Shown piece by piece: positions 33,416 to 44,861 of a stretch of DNA of 64,000 nt; position 1 is the stretch's first letter; each line of letters begins with the position of its first letter. Made by a program: the position numbers and the translations under genes. Under the pieces are notes generated by a model that was given only the letters and a program-made list of their open reading frames with translations, did no database searches and was not told the DNA's origin. The DNA lies in contig NZ_JASLGR010000058.1 in the NCBI RefSeq assembly GCF_030150155.1, forward strand, positions 4,705 to 68,704, given 5' to 3'. Origin of the DNA: Nocardioides sp. (GTDB lineage: Bacteria > Actinomycetota > Actinomycetes > Propionibacteriales > Nocardioidaceae).

Positions 33416-34005
33416 GCAGCTACGCGGTCCCGTCGGTGGTGGAGCGGACCAGGACGGGGGAGCGCGTCACCGACATCTACAGTCGTCTGCTCACTGATCG
33501 GATCATCTACCTCGGCACCGAGATCGACGACGGTGTCGCCAACGTCGTGATCGCCCAGCTGCTCTACCTGGAGTCGGAGTCGCCCGGCACCGAGATCGGC
33601 CTCTACCTGAACTCGCCGGGTGGATCGGTCACCGCGATGCTCGGCATCTACGACACGATGCAGTTCATCCAGGCTCCGGTCGCGACCACCTGTATCGGCC
33701 AGGCAGCGTCGAGTGCGGCGGTGCTGCTGGCCGGGGGCGCGCCGGGCCGGCGTACGGTCCTGCCACGCGCCCGGGTCGTGCTGCACCAGCCCTCGGGCGG
33801 GGGACAGGGGACGCTCCCGGATCTCGCGTTGCAGGCCAAGGAGATCGTTCGGCTGCGCGCGGAGGTCGAGGAGGTGCTCGCCCGGCACACCGGGCAGAGT
33901 GTCGAACGGCTGCGCGCCGACACGGAACGGGACCTGATCCTCACCGCTTCCGAGGCGGTTGCCTACGGGCTGGCCGATGCGGTCCTGGAGGGTCGGACGG
34001 CCTAG
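33412..34005 (+). CDS. clpP: ATP-dependent Clp protease proteolytic subunit (second of a pair)
   Basis: A 197-residue ClpP with triad S100 (GQAASSAAVLLAGG), H125 (VVLHQPSGG) and D174 (ERDLILTASEAVAYG), and LNSPGGSV. The first subunit has ASMG and this one ASSA around the nucleophile, the same asymmetry seen between the two rings of actinobacterial ClpP1P2, so a mixed tetradecamer with the upstream subunit is likely. GGAGGG precedes the ATG by five bases within the upstream gene. Its stop shares CCTAGG with the stop of the convergent regulator. Confidence 0.92.
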   Translation: MSSYAVPSVVERTRTGERVTDIYSRLLTDRIIYLGTEIDDGVANVVIAQLLYLESESPGTEIGLYLNSPGGSVTAMLGIYDTMQFIQAPVATTCIGQAASSAAVLLAGGAPGRRTVLPRARVVLHQPSGGGQGTLPDLALQAKEIVRLRAEVEEVLARHTGQSVERLRADTERDLILTASEAVAYGLADAVLEGRTA

Positions 34006-34319
34006 GCCGCCAGGCAGACCGGTCCGCTCAGGCTCTGGTCCTCCAGTCGACGGGTCACCCGCCGGGTGAGGTCGACGAGGCCGAGTCCGAGCGCGCCGGA
34101 GACTGCCTCCAGCACCTCGGAGCTGGCCTCCTTGCGGCCGCGCTCCACCTCGGACAGGTGCTGCGGCGACACCCCGGCACGCCCGGCGACGTCGGCCAGC
34201 GTCCGTTCCTGGAGCCGTCGCTCGTCGCGCAGTACGCCGCCCACGGCCTCGCGCCACAACGGCGCGGCCTCGACCACCGCCGGTCGGGGCCGGGCCGGGA
34301 ACGCGATCACTTCGCCCAT
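34002..34319 (-). CDS. XRE-family regulator, ClgR/PopR-like
   Basis: A 105-residue regulator with a helix-turn-helix (RTLADVAGRAGVSPQHLSEVERGRKEASSEVLEAVSGALGLGL) closely matching ClgR, including the SEVERGRKEASSEVL helix. In Streptomyces the ClgR paralogue PopR controls a second clpP pair, and this gene is convergent with such a pair, so the same role is likely here. The C-terminal residues GPVCLAA end in the Ala-Ala type favoured by Clp proteases, suggesting self-limiting turnover (inference). It has a leaderless -10 (TAGCGT) and an upstream ClgR-type box. Confidence 0.85.
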   Translation of the reverse strand: MGEVIAFPARPRPAVVEAAPLWREAVGGVLRDERRLQERTLADVAGRAGVSPQHLSEVERGRKEASSEVLEAVSGALGLGLVDLTRRVTRRLEDQSLSGPVCLAA

Positions 34320-34325
34320 GCCTTG

Positions 34326-34331
34326 ACGCTA
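34326..34331 (-). promoter_or_regulatory. Leaderless -10 element of the ClgR/PopR-like gene
   Basis: Minus-strand TAGCGT (34331-34326) ends six bases before ATG 34319. No -35-like TTG lies at the expected distance, which fits an activator-dependent promoter. Confidence 0.65.
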
Positions 34332-34359
34332 CGTCGATCGGAGCAGGGGGGCGAGGGGT

Positions 34360-34376
34360 GTTCGCACGGGGCGAAC
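34360..34376. promoter_or_regulatory. ClgR-type operator (GTTCGC-N5-GCGAAC)
   Basis: GTTCGC-ACGGG-GCGAAC is a perfect palindrome matching the published ClgR box. It lies 41 to 57 bases upstream of the predicted start site of the ClgR/PopR-like gene, a typical activator position. Confidence 0.85.
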
Positions 34377-34378
34377 GT

Positions 34379-34422
34379 TCACCAGCCGTGCTCGCGCCAC
34401 TACTCCGAGTGCGGTAGCTCTG
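34379..34422. repeat. Direct repeat 1 flanking the DUF6966-like gene
   Basis: About 44 bases that match 34771-34814 at roughly 36 positions. In the metallo-hydrolase frame of the minus strand it reads PHSE-stop-WREHGW-stop, a decayed copy of that gene's C-terminus PHLEEWRERGW-stop. The in-frame TAG is the stop of the DUF6966-like gene. Confidence 0.8.
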
Positions 34423-34777
34423 TTCCCGGCGTGGTGTGGCGAAGGGCCGCGGCGTCGTCGTACATCTCGGACCGCAATCGACTGAGCTCCCGGTTGACTC
34501 GGTCGACGTCGCCTGCCGAGACGGTGTGGCCGTTCAGGGGTGTGATCACCAGGTCGTTGAAACTGCCCATGCCGCCGTACGCGCTGAGCAGGCGGTCGAG
34601 ACCGTGGGCGTCGTGAGCGGCCAGTTCATTGAGCACCGTTGCCATCCACTGACCCCAGTGGTCCTCGCCGACCTGTCCGAGCACGGTGCAGGTGCGCTCG
34701 ACGTTTGCGAGCAGCCGACCAGACCGTTTGTTCGCCTCGCGCTCAGTCCTGCGCAGGCCGAAGCGCCAGGTCACCAT
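34400..34777 (-). CDS. Small protein, DUF6966-like
   Basis: A 125-residue protein with HWGQWMATVLNELAAHDAHGLDRLLSAYGGMGSFNDLVITPLNG, the conserved core of a small uncharacterised family (DUF6966-like). No catalytic motif is seen; relatives occur in polymorphic-toxin and immunity-rich regions, which is only suggestive. ATG 34777 overlaps the metallo-hydrolase stop; GTG 34774 and GTG 34792 are alternatives. The gene lies between two imperfect 44-bp direct repeats of the hydrolase 3' end, and its codon choice is less GC-biased than its neighbours, both signs of insertion. Confidence 0.6.
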   Translation of the reverse strand: MVTWRFGLRRTEREANKRSGRLLANVERTCTVLGQVGEDHWGQWMATVLNELAAHDAHGLDRLLSAYGGMGSFNDLVITPLNGHTVSAGDVDRVNRELSRLRSEMYDDAAALRHTTPGTELPHSE

Positions 34778-34814
34778 CCGCGCTCGCGCCACTCCTCCAG
34801 GTGCGGCCGCTCGG
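34771..34814. repeat. Direct repeat 2 flanking the DUF6966-like gene
   Basis: The 3' end of the metallo-hydrolase gene, encoding PHLEEWRERGW-stop. It pairs with the decayed copy at 34379-34422 on the other side of the DUF6966-like gene. Confidence 0.8.
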
Positions 34815-35442
34815 CGCCCAAAGTCGAGTCGTTGCCGTGCCCGGGGTAGAACCAGGTGTCGTCGCCCAGCCGGTCGAATATCCGGGTGGAGACGTCGTCG
34901 ATCAGCTGGACGAAGGCGTCGGCGTCGCCGAAGGTGTTGCCGACACCGCCGGGAAAGAGCGAGTCGCCGGTGAAGAGGTGGCCGCCGCCGGCGGGGTCGG
35001 CATAGAACAGGGCGACCGAGCCGGGGGTGTGGCCGCGGATCGCGATCACGTCGAGCACGATCTCACCGAAGCGGACCTGGTCCCCGTCGGAGAGACGGCG
35101 GGTGACGGTGACGCCCGTCTTCTCCTCGATCGCGTCGGCGTCGGGCTCGCCAGCGAGCACTGCAGCACCGGTCGCGGCGACCACGTCGGCCAGGGCGCGG
35201 TGGTGGTCCCAGTGCTGGTGCGTGGTGATCACCGACTCCACGCCTGCCTCGCCGATCAGTGCCAGCAGCACCGGGGCGTCGTCGGCGGCGTCGATCAGCA
35301 CCTGGGTGCCGGTCGCGCGGCAGCGGAGCAGGTAGCAGTTGTTCGACATTTTCTCATCGACGGCGACCTTGGTGATGATCAGAGCGGGAAGCTCGCGGGT
35401 GTCAGCAGGGCCGCCGGGGGTCACCGATCCGGTGTAGGTCAT
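34771..35442 (-). CDS. MBL-fold metallo-hydrolase (glyoxalase II-like)
   Basis: A 223-residue metallo-beta-lactamase-fold hydrolase with the zinc-site motif TTHQHWDHHRAL (HxHxDH), a downstream His in IRGHTPGSVALF, Asp in LFTGDSLFPGGVGNT and the final His in FYPGHGNDST. This resembles hydroxyacylglutathione hydrolases, which in actinobacteria may act on mycothiol thioesters or other substrates. ATG 35442 follows minus-strand TATCAT by seven bases (leaderless pattern). Its last codons overlap the DUF6966-like gene. Confidence 0.87.
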   Translation of the reverse strand: MTYTGSVTPGGPADTRELPALIITKVAVDEKMSNNCYLLRCRATGTQVLIDAADDAPVLLALIGEAGVESVITTHQHWDHHRALADVVAATGAAVLAGEPDADAIEEKTGVTVTRRLSDGDQVRFGEIVLDVIAIRGHTPGSVALFYADPAGGGHLFTGDSLFPGGVGNTFGDADAFVQLIDDVSTRIFDRLGDDTWFYPGHGNDSTLGAERPHLEEWRERGW

Positions 35443-35478
35443 GGCGCCGATGATAGCGAGGCCCCACCGTGCCGGTGC

Positions 35479-35501
35479 TACGCTGTGGAACACATGTTCG
35501 A
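35479..35501 (+). promoter_or_regulatory. uvrA promoter with LexA (SOS) box
   Basis: TACGCT (35479-35484) is the likely -10. TGGAACACATGTTCGA (35486-35501) differs from TCGAAC-N4-GTTCGA at one base and covers the predicted start site, so LexA binding would block initiation directly. Confidence 0.88.
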
Positions 35502-35511
35502 AGGGATTCAG

Positions 35512-38355
<2,844 letters not shown>

Positions 38356-38368
38356 GGATGATGCAGGA

Positions 38369-38812
38369 ATGAACCTCAATCGCCGAAGCGCCATCGCCGC
38401 AGGTCTCGCGGTGCCCCTGGTCGCCGCCTGCGGTAGTAACGACACCGCCACCGACCCGGCCGCGAGCAGCACGCCGTCGGGCACCACGTCGCCGTCCTCG
38501 GCGACCAGCAGCGGCCGCCCGGTCGCTGCCCCGCTGGTCGCCACCGCCGACATCGAGGTCGGCGGCGGCAAGATCTTCGCCACCGAGAAGGTCGTCGTCA
38601 CCCAGCCGACCGAGGGCGAGTTCAAGGCCTTCGACGCGGTCTGCACGCACCAGCAGTGCCTGGTCTCCAAGGTCCAGGACAAGCAGATCGTGTGCACCTG
38701 CCACTTCAGCAAGTTCTCCATCTCCGATGGCTCGGTCGAGTCGGGACCGGCGAAGTCCCCGCTCTCGGCCTTCCCGATCACCGTCGACAACGGCGAGATC
38801 TACCTGTCGTGA
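38369..38812 (+). CDS. Rieske [2Fe-2S] lipoprotein
   Basis: A 147-residue exported protein. NRRSAIAAGL followed by VPLVAACGS gives a twin-arginine-like start and a lipobox with the lipidated Cys. A Thr/Ser-rich spacer leads to a Rieske domain with AVCTHQQCLV and VCTCHFSKFS, supplying the Cys/His cluster ligands and the disulfide cysteines. It lacks the transmembrane anchor of the cytochrome bc1 Rieske protein, and its electron-transfer partner is unknown. Such small Rieske lipoproteins are common in actinobacteria. Confidence 0.88.
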   Translation: MNLNRRSAIAAGLAVPLVAACGSNDTATDPAASSTPSGTTSPSSATSSGRPVAAPLVATADIEVGGGKIFATEKVVVTQPTEGEFKAFDAVCTHQQCLVSKVQDKQIVCTCHFSKFSISDGSVESGPAKSPLSAFPITVDNGEIYLS

Positions 38813-38934
38813 TCCGTCGCGGTCACGGGCGGCGAGGTCAGGCCGTGGTGTGGCTGCTCGCCGGGCTCTTCGCGGCGGTCGTGTTCGTCGGCCTGTGGGT
38901 CCTTGTCGCGGCGGTGCTCCTGCCCTGGTGGTGA
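38809..38934 (+). CDS. Short single-span membrane protein (41 residues)
   Basis: GTG 38809 overlaps the Rieske stop (GTGA) and opens a 41-residue frame: basic N-terminus VIRRGHGRRGQ, then one span (VVWLLAGLFAAVVFVGLWVLVAAVLLPWW). The overlap and codon bias suggest real, coupled translation. It could anchor or accompany the Rieske lipoprotein; that is a guess from position. Confidence 0.5.
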   Translation: MIRRGHGRRGQAVVWLLAGLFAAVVFVGLWVLVAAVLLPWW

Positions 38935-38946
38935 CCTCCTCGCCGC

Positions 38947-38952
38947 TAGACT
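38947..38952 (+). promoter_or_regulatory. Leaderless -10 element of uvrC
   Basis: TAGACT ends six bases before GTG 38959. The same TAGACT-N6-GTG arrangement occurs at ctaB and the ABC ATPase gene. Confidence 0.65.
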
Positions 38953-38958
38953 GACGGG

Positions 38959-40902
38959 GTGTCGGACCCCCGTACGTATCGCCCGAAGTCGGGGGAGATT
39001 CCCACCCAGCCCGGGGTCTACAAGTTCCGCGACCCCCAGGGCCGCGTGATCTACGTCGGCAAGGCGAAGAACCTCCGCGCCCGGCTCTCGAACTACTTCC
39101 AGGACCTGGCCAACCTGCACCCGCGCACCGCGACGATGGTCACCACCGCCGCGAGCGTCGAGTGGACGGTGGTCAACACCGAGGTCGAGGCGCTCCAGCT
39201 GGAGTGGACCTGGATCAAGGAGTTCGACCCGCGGTTCAACGTGATGTTCCGCGACGACAAGTCCTATCCGTGGCTGGCCGTCACCGTCGGCGACGAGATC
39301 CCGCGGGTGATGGTGGGCCGCGGCGCCAAGCGCAAGGGCACCAAGTACTTCGGGCCCTACTCCCACGCCTGGGCGATCCGCGAGACGGTCGACGCCCTGC
39401 TGCGGGTCTTCCCGATGCGTTCGTGCAGCAACGGCGTCTTCAAGCGCAGCCAGCAGGTCGGCAGGCCGTGCCTGCTCGGCTACATCGACAAGTGCAGTGC
39501 ACCGTGCGTGGGCAACATCAGCCCCGAGGACCACCGCGAGATCGTCAACGACTTCTGCGACTTCGTCGCCGGCCGCACCACCACCATCCAGCGCCGGCTG
39601 CAGCGCGAGATGCTCGCCGCCAGCGAGGAGCTCGAGTTCGAGCGCGCCGCCCGGCTGCGTGACGACCTCGCCGCGATCGACCGAGCACTGGAGAAGCAGG
39701 CCGTCGTCCTGGGCGACGGCGCCGATGCCGACGTGATCGCGCTGGCCGAGGACCCGCTCGAGGTCGCCTTCCAGATCTTCCACGTCCGCGGCGGCCGGAT
39801 CCGCGGCCAGCGAGGCTGGGTCGCCGACCGGGTCGAGGAGGGCGACACCGACACCCTGGTCGAGGACTTCCTCCTCCAGCTGTACGGCGGCACCGACGCC
39901 GATGAGCGCGAAGCGATCCCGCGCGAGATCCTGGTGCCGACGCTGCCGGCCGACGTCGAGGCCGTCGAGGAGCTGCTCAGCGAGATCCGCGGCGCCCGCG
40001 TCACCGTCAAGGTGCCGCAGCGCGGCGACAAGCGCACCCTGCTGGAGACGGTCGAACGCAACGCCAAGCAGGGCCTGATCCTGCACAAGACCCGGCGTGC
40101 CTCCGACCTCACCACCCGGTCCAAGGCGATGGAGGAGATCGAGCAGGCCCTCGATCTGCCCGACGCCCCGCTGCGGATGGAGTGCTACGACATCTCGCAC
40201 CTCCAGGGCACCGAGATCGTCGCCTCGATGGTCGTCTTCGAGGACGGACTGGCCCGCAAGTCGGAGTACCGCCGCTTCATCATCAAGGGTCAGGACGGTT
40301 CCGACGACGTCCGGGCCATGCACGAGGTGATCACCCGCCGGTTCAAGCGGCTCCTCGACGACCAGGCCAACGCCACCGAGATCGACCCCGACACCGGACG
40401 CCCCGGGAAGTTCGCCTACTCGCCGGGGCTGGTCGTCGTCGACGGTGGCGCGCCCCAGGTCGCCGCCGCGGTGCGAGCGCTGGACGAGCTCGGCATCGAC
40501 GACGTCCCGGTCTGCGGACTGGCCAAGCGCCTGGAGGAGGTCTGGGTGCCCGGCGAGGAGGACCCGGTGATCCTGCCGCGCAACTCCGAGGGGCTCTACC
40601 TGCTCCAGCGGCTGCGCGACGAGGCGCACCGCTTCGCCATCACCCACCACCGCAACCGGCGCTCGAAATCGATGGTCGAGTCACTCCTCGACGACGTCTC
40701 GGGGCTGGGGGAGGTGCGGCGCAAGACGCTGCTCAAGCACTTCGGCTCCCTGAAGAAGCTGCGCGCCGCCACGGTGGAGCAGATCGCGGAGGTCCCCGGC
40801 ATCGGGCCGGTGATCGCGGCTGCGATCAAGGACGCCGTCGACAAGAATGGACCGGGGATGGTCGTGAACACGGCCACCGGTGAAGTACAGGAGGGCACAT
40901 GA
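38959..40902 (+). CDS. uvrC: Excinuclease ABC subunit UvrC
   Basis: Dual-incision nuclease of nucleotide excision repair, 647 residues. It has an N-terminal GIY-YIG domain (PGVYKFRDPQGRVIYVGKAKNLRARL), a UVR segment that binds UvrB (EELEFERAARLRDDLAAID), an RNase H-like C-terminal nuclease (ECYDISHLQGTEIVASMVVF; VVVDGGAPQV) and tandem HhH motifs (VSGLGEVRRKTLLKHFG; AEVPGIGPVIAAAI). GTG 38959 is leaderless. No SOS box was seen upstream, unlike uvrA. The stop overlaps rapZ by four bases. Confidence 0.95.
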   Translation: MSDPRTYRPKSGEIPTQPGVYKFRDPQGRVIYVGKAKNLRARLSNYFQDLANLHPRTATMVTTAASVEWTVVNTEVEALQLEWTWIKEFDPRFNVMFRDDKSYPWLAVTVGDEIPRVMVGRGAKRKGTKYFGPYSHAWAIRETVDALLRVFPMRSCSNGVFKRSQQVGRPCLLGYIDKCSAPCVGNISPEDHREIVNDFCDFVAGRTTTIQRRLQREMLAASEELEFERAARLRDDLAAIDRALEKQAVVLGDGADADVIALAEDPLEVAFQIFHVRGGRIRGQRGWVADRVEEGDTDTLVEDFLLQLYGGTDADEREAIPREILVPTLPADVEAVEELLSEIRGARVTVKVPQRGDKRTLLETVERNAKQGLILHKTRRASDLTTRSKAMEEIEQALDLPDAPLRMECYDISHLQGTEIVASMVVFEDGLARKSEYRRFIIKGQDGSDDVRAMHEVITRRFKRLLDDQANATEIDPDTGRPGKFAYSPGLVVVDGGAPQVAAAVRALDELGIDDVPVCGLAKRLEEVWVPGEEDPVILPRNSEGLYLLQRLRDEAHRFAITHHRNRRSKSMVESLLDDVSGLGEVRRKTLLKHFGSLKKLRAATVEQIAEVPGIGPVIAAAIKDAVDKNGPGMVVNTATGEVQEGT

Positions 40903-41777
40903 GCGAGACGACGCCGAGCTCGGGTGAGCTGGTCATCGTCACCGGCATGACCGGGGCGGGCCGCAGCACCGCGGCCAAGGAGCTGGAGGACCTCGGCTAC
41001 TTCGTGGTCGACAACCTGCCACCCTCGCTGCTGCCCGAGGTGATCCGGCTGGTCGATCGCAGTCGCGGGGTCCACCAGCGGGTCGCCGTCGTGATCGACG
41101 TACGCACGGGGTCGTTCTTCGAGGAGCTGCGCGACGAGCTCGGCCGGGGCCTGCTGGGTCGACGTACGACGATGGTCTTCCTCGACGCCAGCGACGAGGT
41201 GCTCGTCCGCCGGCAGGAGGCCGCGCGCCGACCGCACCCGCTCCAGGGCGCCGACCGGCTGCTCGACGGCCTGGTCCGTGAGCGTGCCGCCCTGGCCGAC
41301 CTGCGCTCGATGGCCGAGCTCGTGATCGACACGTCCTCCCTCAACGTGCACCAGCTCACCGACCGGATCGCCGACGCGTTCGGCACCGACGACTCCACCC
41401 GGCTCAAGGTCTCCGTGGTCAGCTTCGGGTTCAAGTACGGCATCCCGATCGACGCCGACTTCGTCGCCGACATGCGTTTCCTGCCGAACCCGTTCTGGGT
41501 GCCCGAGCTGCGCAACGGCAACGGCAGGGACAACCCGGCGGTGGCCGACTACGTCTATGCGGCCCCCGGCGCGGCGCAGTTCCTGGACGGCTACGTGCCG
41601 GTCCTCGAAGGCGTCGCCGAGGGCTATGTCCGTGAGGGCAAGCGGTTCATGCGGGTCGCGATCGGCTGCACCGGCGGCAAGCACCGCTCGGTCGCGATGG
41701 CCGAGGAGATCGTACGACGGCTCAGCGCGGCCGGACTGCGGGCACGAGCCATCCACCGGGACCTCGGACGTGAGTGA
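40899..41777 (+). CDS. rapZ: RNase adapter RapZ family nucleotide-binding protein
   Basis: A 292-residue protein with N-terminal Walker A-type VTGMTGAGRSTAAKELEDLGYFVVDNLPP and the conserved C-terminal FGFKYGIPIDADFVADMRFLPNPFWVPELR and IAIGCTGGKHRSVAMAE. In E. coli RapZ links GlcN6P levels to small-RNA turnover; in actinobacteria the role is less clear, but the rapZ-yvcK-whiA order is conserved. The third Walker A glycine/lysine positions read GAGRST, with Arg in place of the usual Lys, as in other actinobacterial members. Confidence 0.93.
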   Translation: MSETTPSSGELVIVTGMTGAGRSTAAKELEDLGYFVVDNLPPSLLPEVIRLVDRSRGVHQRVAVVIDVRTGSFFEELRDELGRGLLGRRTTMVFLDASDEVLVRRQEAARRPHPLQGADRLLDGLVRERAALADLRSMAELVIDTSSLNVHQLTDRIADAFGTDDSTRLKVSVVSFGFKYGIPIDADFVADMRFLPNPFWVPELRNGNGRDNPAVADYVYAAPGAAQFLDGYVPVLEGVAEGYVREGKRFMRVAIGCTGGKHRSVAMAEEIVRRLSAAGLRARAIHRDLGRE

Positions 41778-42762
41778 CGACCGCGCCCAGGGCGTCGTGG
41801 CGTTCGGGGGCGGTCACGGTCTGCACGCCACGCTGTCGGCCCTGCGGCTGCTCGTGGACGACCTGACGGTCGACGACCTCACCGCCGTCGTGACGGTGGC
41901 CGACAACGGGGGCTCCTCGGGGCGGCTCCGGCAGGAGTTCGACGTGCTCCCGCCCGGCGACCTGCGGATGGCGCTGGCGGCACTGTGCGGCAAGGACGAC
42001 TGGGGACAGACCTGGGCCCAGGTGATGCAGCACCGCTTCGCCGGCGACGGCGAGATGAACGGCCACAGCCTCGGCAACCTGCTCATCGTCGGTCTGTGGG
42101 AGCTGCTCGGGGACCACGTCAGCGCCCTGGACTGGGTCGGCCGGCTGCTCGGCGCCAAGGGCCGCGTGCTCCCGATGGCCCTGGAGCCGATGGAGATCAC
42201 CGCCCAGGTCCGCGGCCTCGACGCCGCCGACCCGAACCTGCTCACCACCGTCCGCGGGCAGGTGCAGGTCGCGACCACCGGGGGAGTGATCGACTCGATC
42301 GCCCTGGAGCCGGTCGATCCTCCGGCAGCGCCGGAGGCGCTGGCCGCGATCGCTGAGGCTGACTGGGTGGTGCTGGGCCCGGGCTCCTGGTTCACCTCGG
42401 TGATCCCGCACCTGCTGGTGCCCGCGCTGCACGACGCCCTGGTCGCCACCGACGCCCGGGTGGCGGTCGTGCTCAACCTCGACGAGCAGGCCGGGGAGAC
42501 GCCCGGCTTCGGCCCGGCCGACCATCTCGCGGTGCTGCTGGAGCACTCACCCGAGCTCAACGTCGACACCGTGATCGCCGACGTCTCGGCCGTCGGCGAC
42601 GATCTGGACGAGCTGCGCGAGGCGGTCGAGGCAGCGGGCGCGACCCTGCTGCTGACCGACGTGGCCGTCGGCGACGGCACCGCGCATCACGATCCGATCA
42701 AGTTGGCCTCTGCGTTTCGGGGGTTGTTGACTCACGTGGAATCATCGACGACATGGCGATGA
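41770..42762 (+). CDS. yvcK: YvcK/CofD-like UDP-sugar-binding protein (gluconeogenesis factor)
   Basis: A 330-residue protein of the CofD-like/YvcK family: AFGGGHGLHATLSALR at the start, TVADNGGSSGRLRQEFDVLPPGDLRMALAAL, and WVVLGPGSWFTSVIPHLLVP. B. subtilis and mycobacterial homologues bind UDP-GlcNAc and coordinate cell-wall precursor supply with carbon source. GTG 41770 overlaps the rapZ stop by eight bases, and its own stop lies inside the whiA start region. Confidence 0.92.
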   Translation: MSDDRAQGVVAFGGGHGLHATLSALRLLVDDLTVDDLTAVVTVADNGGSSGRLRQEFDVLPPGDLRMALAALCGKDDWGQTWAQVMQHRFAGDGEMNGHSLGNLLIVGLWELLGDHVSALDWVGRLLGAKGRVLPMALEPMEITAQVRGLDAADPNLLTTVRGQVQVATTGGVIDSIALEPVDPPAAPEALAAIAEADWVVLGPGSWFTSVIPHLLVPALHDALVATDARVAVVLNLDEQAGETPGFGPADHLAVLLEHSPELNVDTVIADVSAVGDDLDELREAVEAAGATLLLTDVAVGDGTAHHDPIKLASAFRGLLTHVESSTTWR

Positions 42763-43736
42763 CGGCACAGGTGAAGGCAGAGCTTGCGGCCACCCAGGTC
42801 ACCAAGACCTGCTGCCGCAAGGCCGAGGTGGCCTCGATCCTGCGTTTCGCCGGGGGACTGCACATCGTCAACGGTCGGATCGTGATCGAGGCCGAGGTCG
42901 ACACCGGTGCTGCGGCCCGACGGCTCAAGGGGAACATCGCCGACGTCTACGGCCATGCCGCCGAGGTGACCGTGGTGCAGAGCAACGGCCTGCGCAAGGG
43001 CAGTCGCTACATCGTGCGGGTGACCCGCGACGGTGAGGCGTTCGCCCGCCAGACCGGTCTGCTCGACCAGCGCAACCGACCCGTCCGCGGCCTCCCCCCG
43101 GCGGTCATCGCCGGTGGTGTCTGCGACGCCGAGTCGGCCTGGCGTGGGGCCTTCCTCGCGCACGGCTCGCTCACCGAGCCCGGACGCTCGTCCTCCCTGG
43201 AGGTGACCTGCCCCGGTTCGGAGGCGGCACTCGCCCTGGTCGGCGTCGCCCGTCGACTGGGCATCCAGGCCAAGGCCCGCGAGGTCCGCGGCGTGGACCG
43301 GGTCGTGATCCGTGACGGTGACGCGATCGGCGTACTGCTGACGCGGCTGGGTGCGCACGAGACCCTGCTCGCCTGGGAGGAGCGCCGCCTGCGGCGCGAG
43401 GTCCGGGCCACCGCCAACCGGCTGGCGAACTTCGACGACGCCAACCTGCGCCGCTCGGCCCGCGCGGCCGTCGCCGCCGGAGCCCGCGTGGAGCGGGCCC
43501 TGGAGATCCTCGCCGACGAGGTCCCCGACCACCTGCGCCAGGCCGGATCGCTGCGTCTGGAGCACAAGCAGGCCTCCCTGGAGGAGCTCGGGCAGCTGCA
43601 CGATCCGGTGCTCACCAAGGACGCGATCGCGGGCCGGATCCGGCGTCTGCTGGCGATGGCGGACAAGCGCGCCGAGGACCTGGGGATCCCCGACACCGAG
43701 GCGTCGCTGACCCCCGACATGCTCGTCGACGACTGA
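42753..43736 (+). CDS. whiA: DNA-binding protein WhiA
   Basis: A 327-residue member of the WhiA family with the N-terminal LAGLIDADG-derived domains (AEVASILRFAGGLHIVNG; AWRGAFLAHGSLTEPG) and a C-terminal helix-turn-helix (SLEELGQLHDPVLTKDAIAGRIRRLLAMADKR). In Streptomyces WhiA acts with WhiB to switch on sporulation septation genes; in non-sporulating Gram-positives it affects division. The ATG overlaps the yvcK end by ten bases. Confidence 0.95.
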   Translation: MAMTAQVKAELAATQVTKTCCRKAEVASILRFAGGLHIVNGRIVIEAEVDTGAAARRLKGNIADVYGHAAEVTVVQSNGLRKGSRYIVRVTRDGEAFARQTGLLDQRNRPVRGLPPAVIAGGVCDAESAWRGAFLAHGSLTEPGRSSSLEVTCPGSEAALALVGVARRLGIQAKAREVRGVDRVVIRDGDAIGVLLTRLGAHETLLAWEERRLRREVRATANRLANFDDANLRRSARAAVAAGARVERALEILADEVPDHLRQAGSLRLEHKQASLEELGQLHDPVLTKDAIAGRIRRLLAMADKRAEDLGIPDTEASLTPDMLVDD

Positions 43737-43755
43737 CGAGTCCTACGTCACACTG

Positions 43756-43771
43756 GTTGGATCGCTCCAAC
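43756..43771. terminator. Short inverted repeat downstream of whiA
   Basis: GTTGGA-TCGC-TCCAAC is a perfect 6-bp inverted repeat 20 bases after the whiA stop and 89 bases before gap. It may be a weak terminator or an operator for gap. Confidence 0.4.
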
Positions 43772-43817
43772 ACGAGACGGTGCCTCCCCGGACGGCCGAG
43801 CGCTGGTCCGGGGCCGG

Positions 43818-43823
43818 TAGGGT
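43818..43823 (+). promoter_or_regulatory. Possible gap -10 element
   Basis: TAGGGT would start transcription near 43830, leaving a leader of about 30 bases that contains AGGAG nine bases before the gap GTG. No clear -35 is seen. Confidence 0.4.
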
Positions 43824-43859
43824 CTGCGTGTCCGTTCCAACTAGCAGGAGCTCATTGCT

Positions 43860-44858
<999 letters not shown>

Positions 44859-44861
44859 TTC

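Noticed and set aside
34379..34814. Insertion sequence
   Set aside because: The repeats are direct, correspond to a host gene end and enclose no transposase or terminal inverted repeats.
35494..35496. ATG 35494 as the uvrA start
   Set aside because: It lies inside the LexA box and has no ribosome binding site. GTG 35512 has GAAGGG at the right distance and matches the usual N-terminus.
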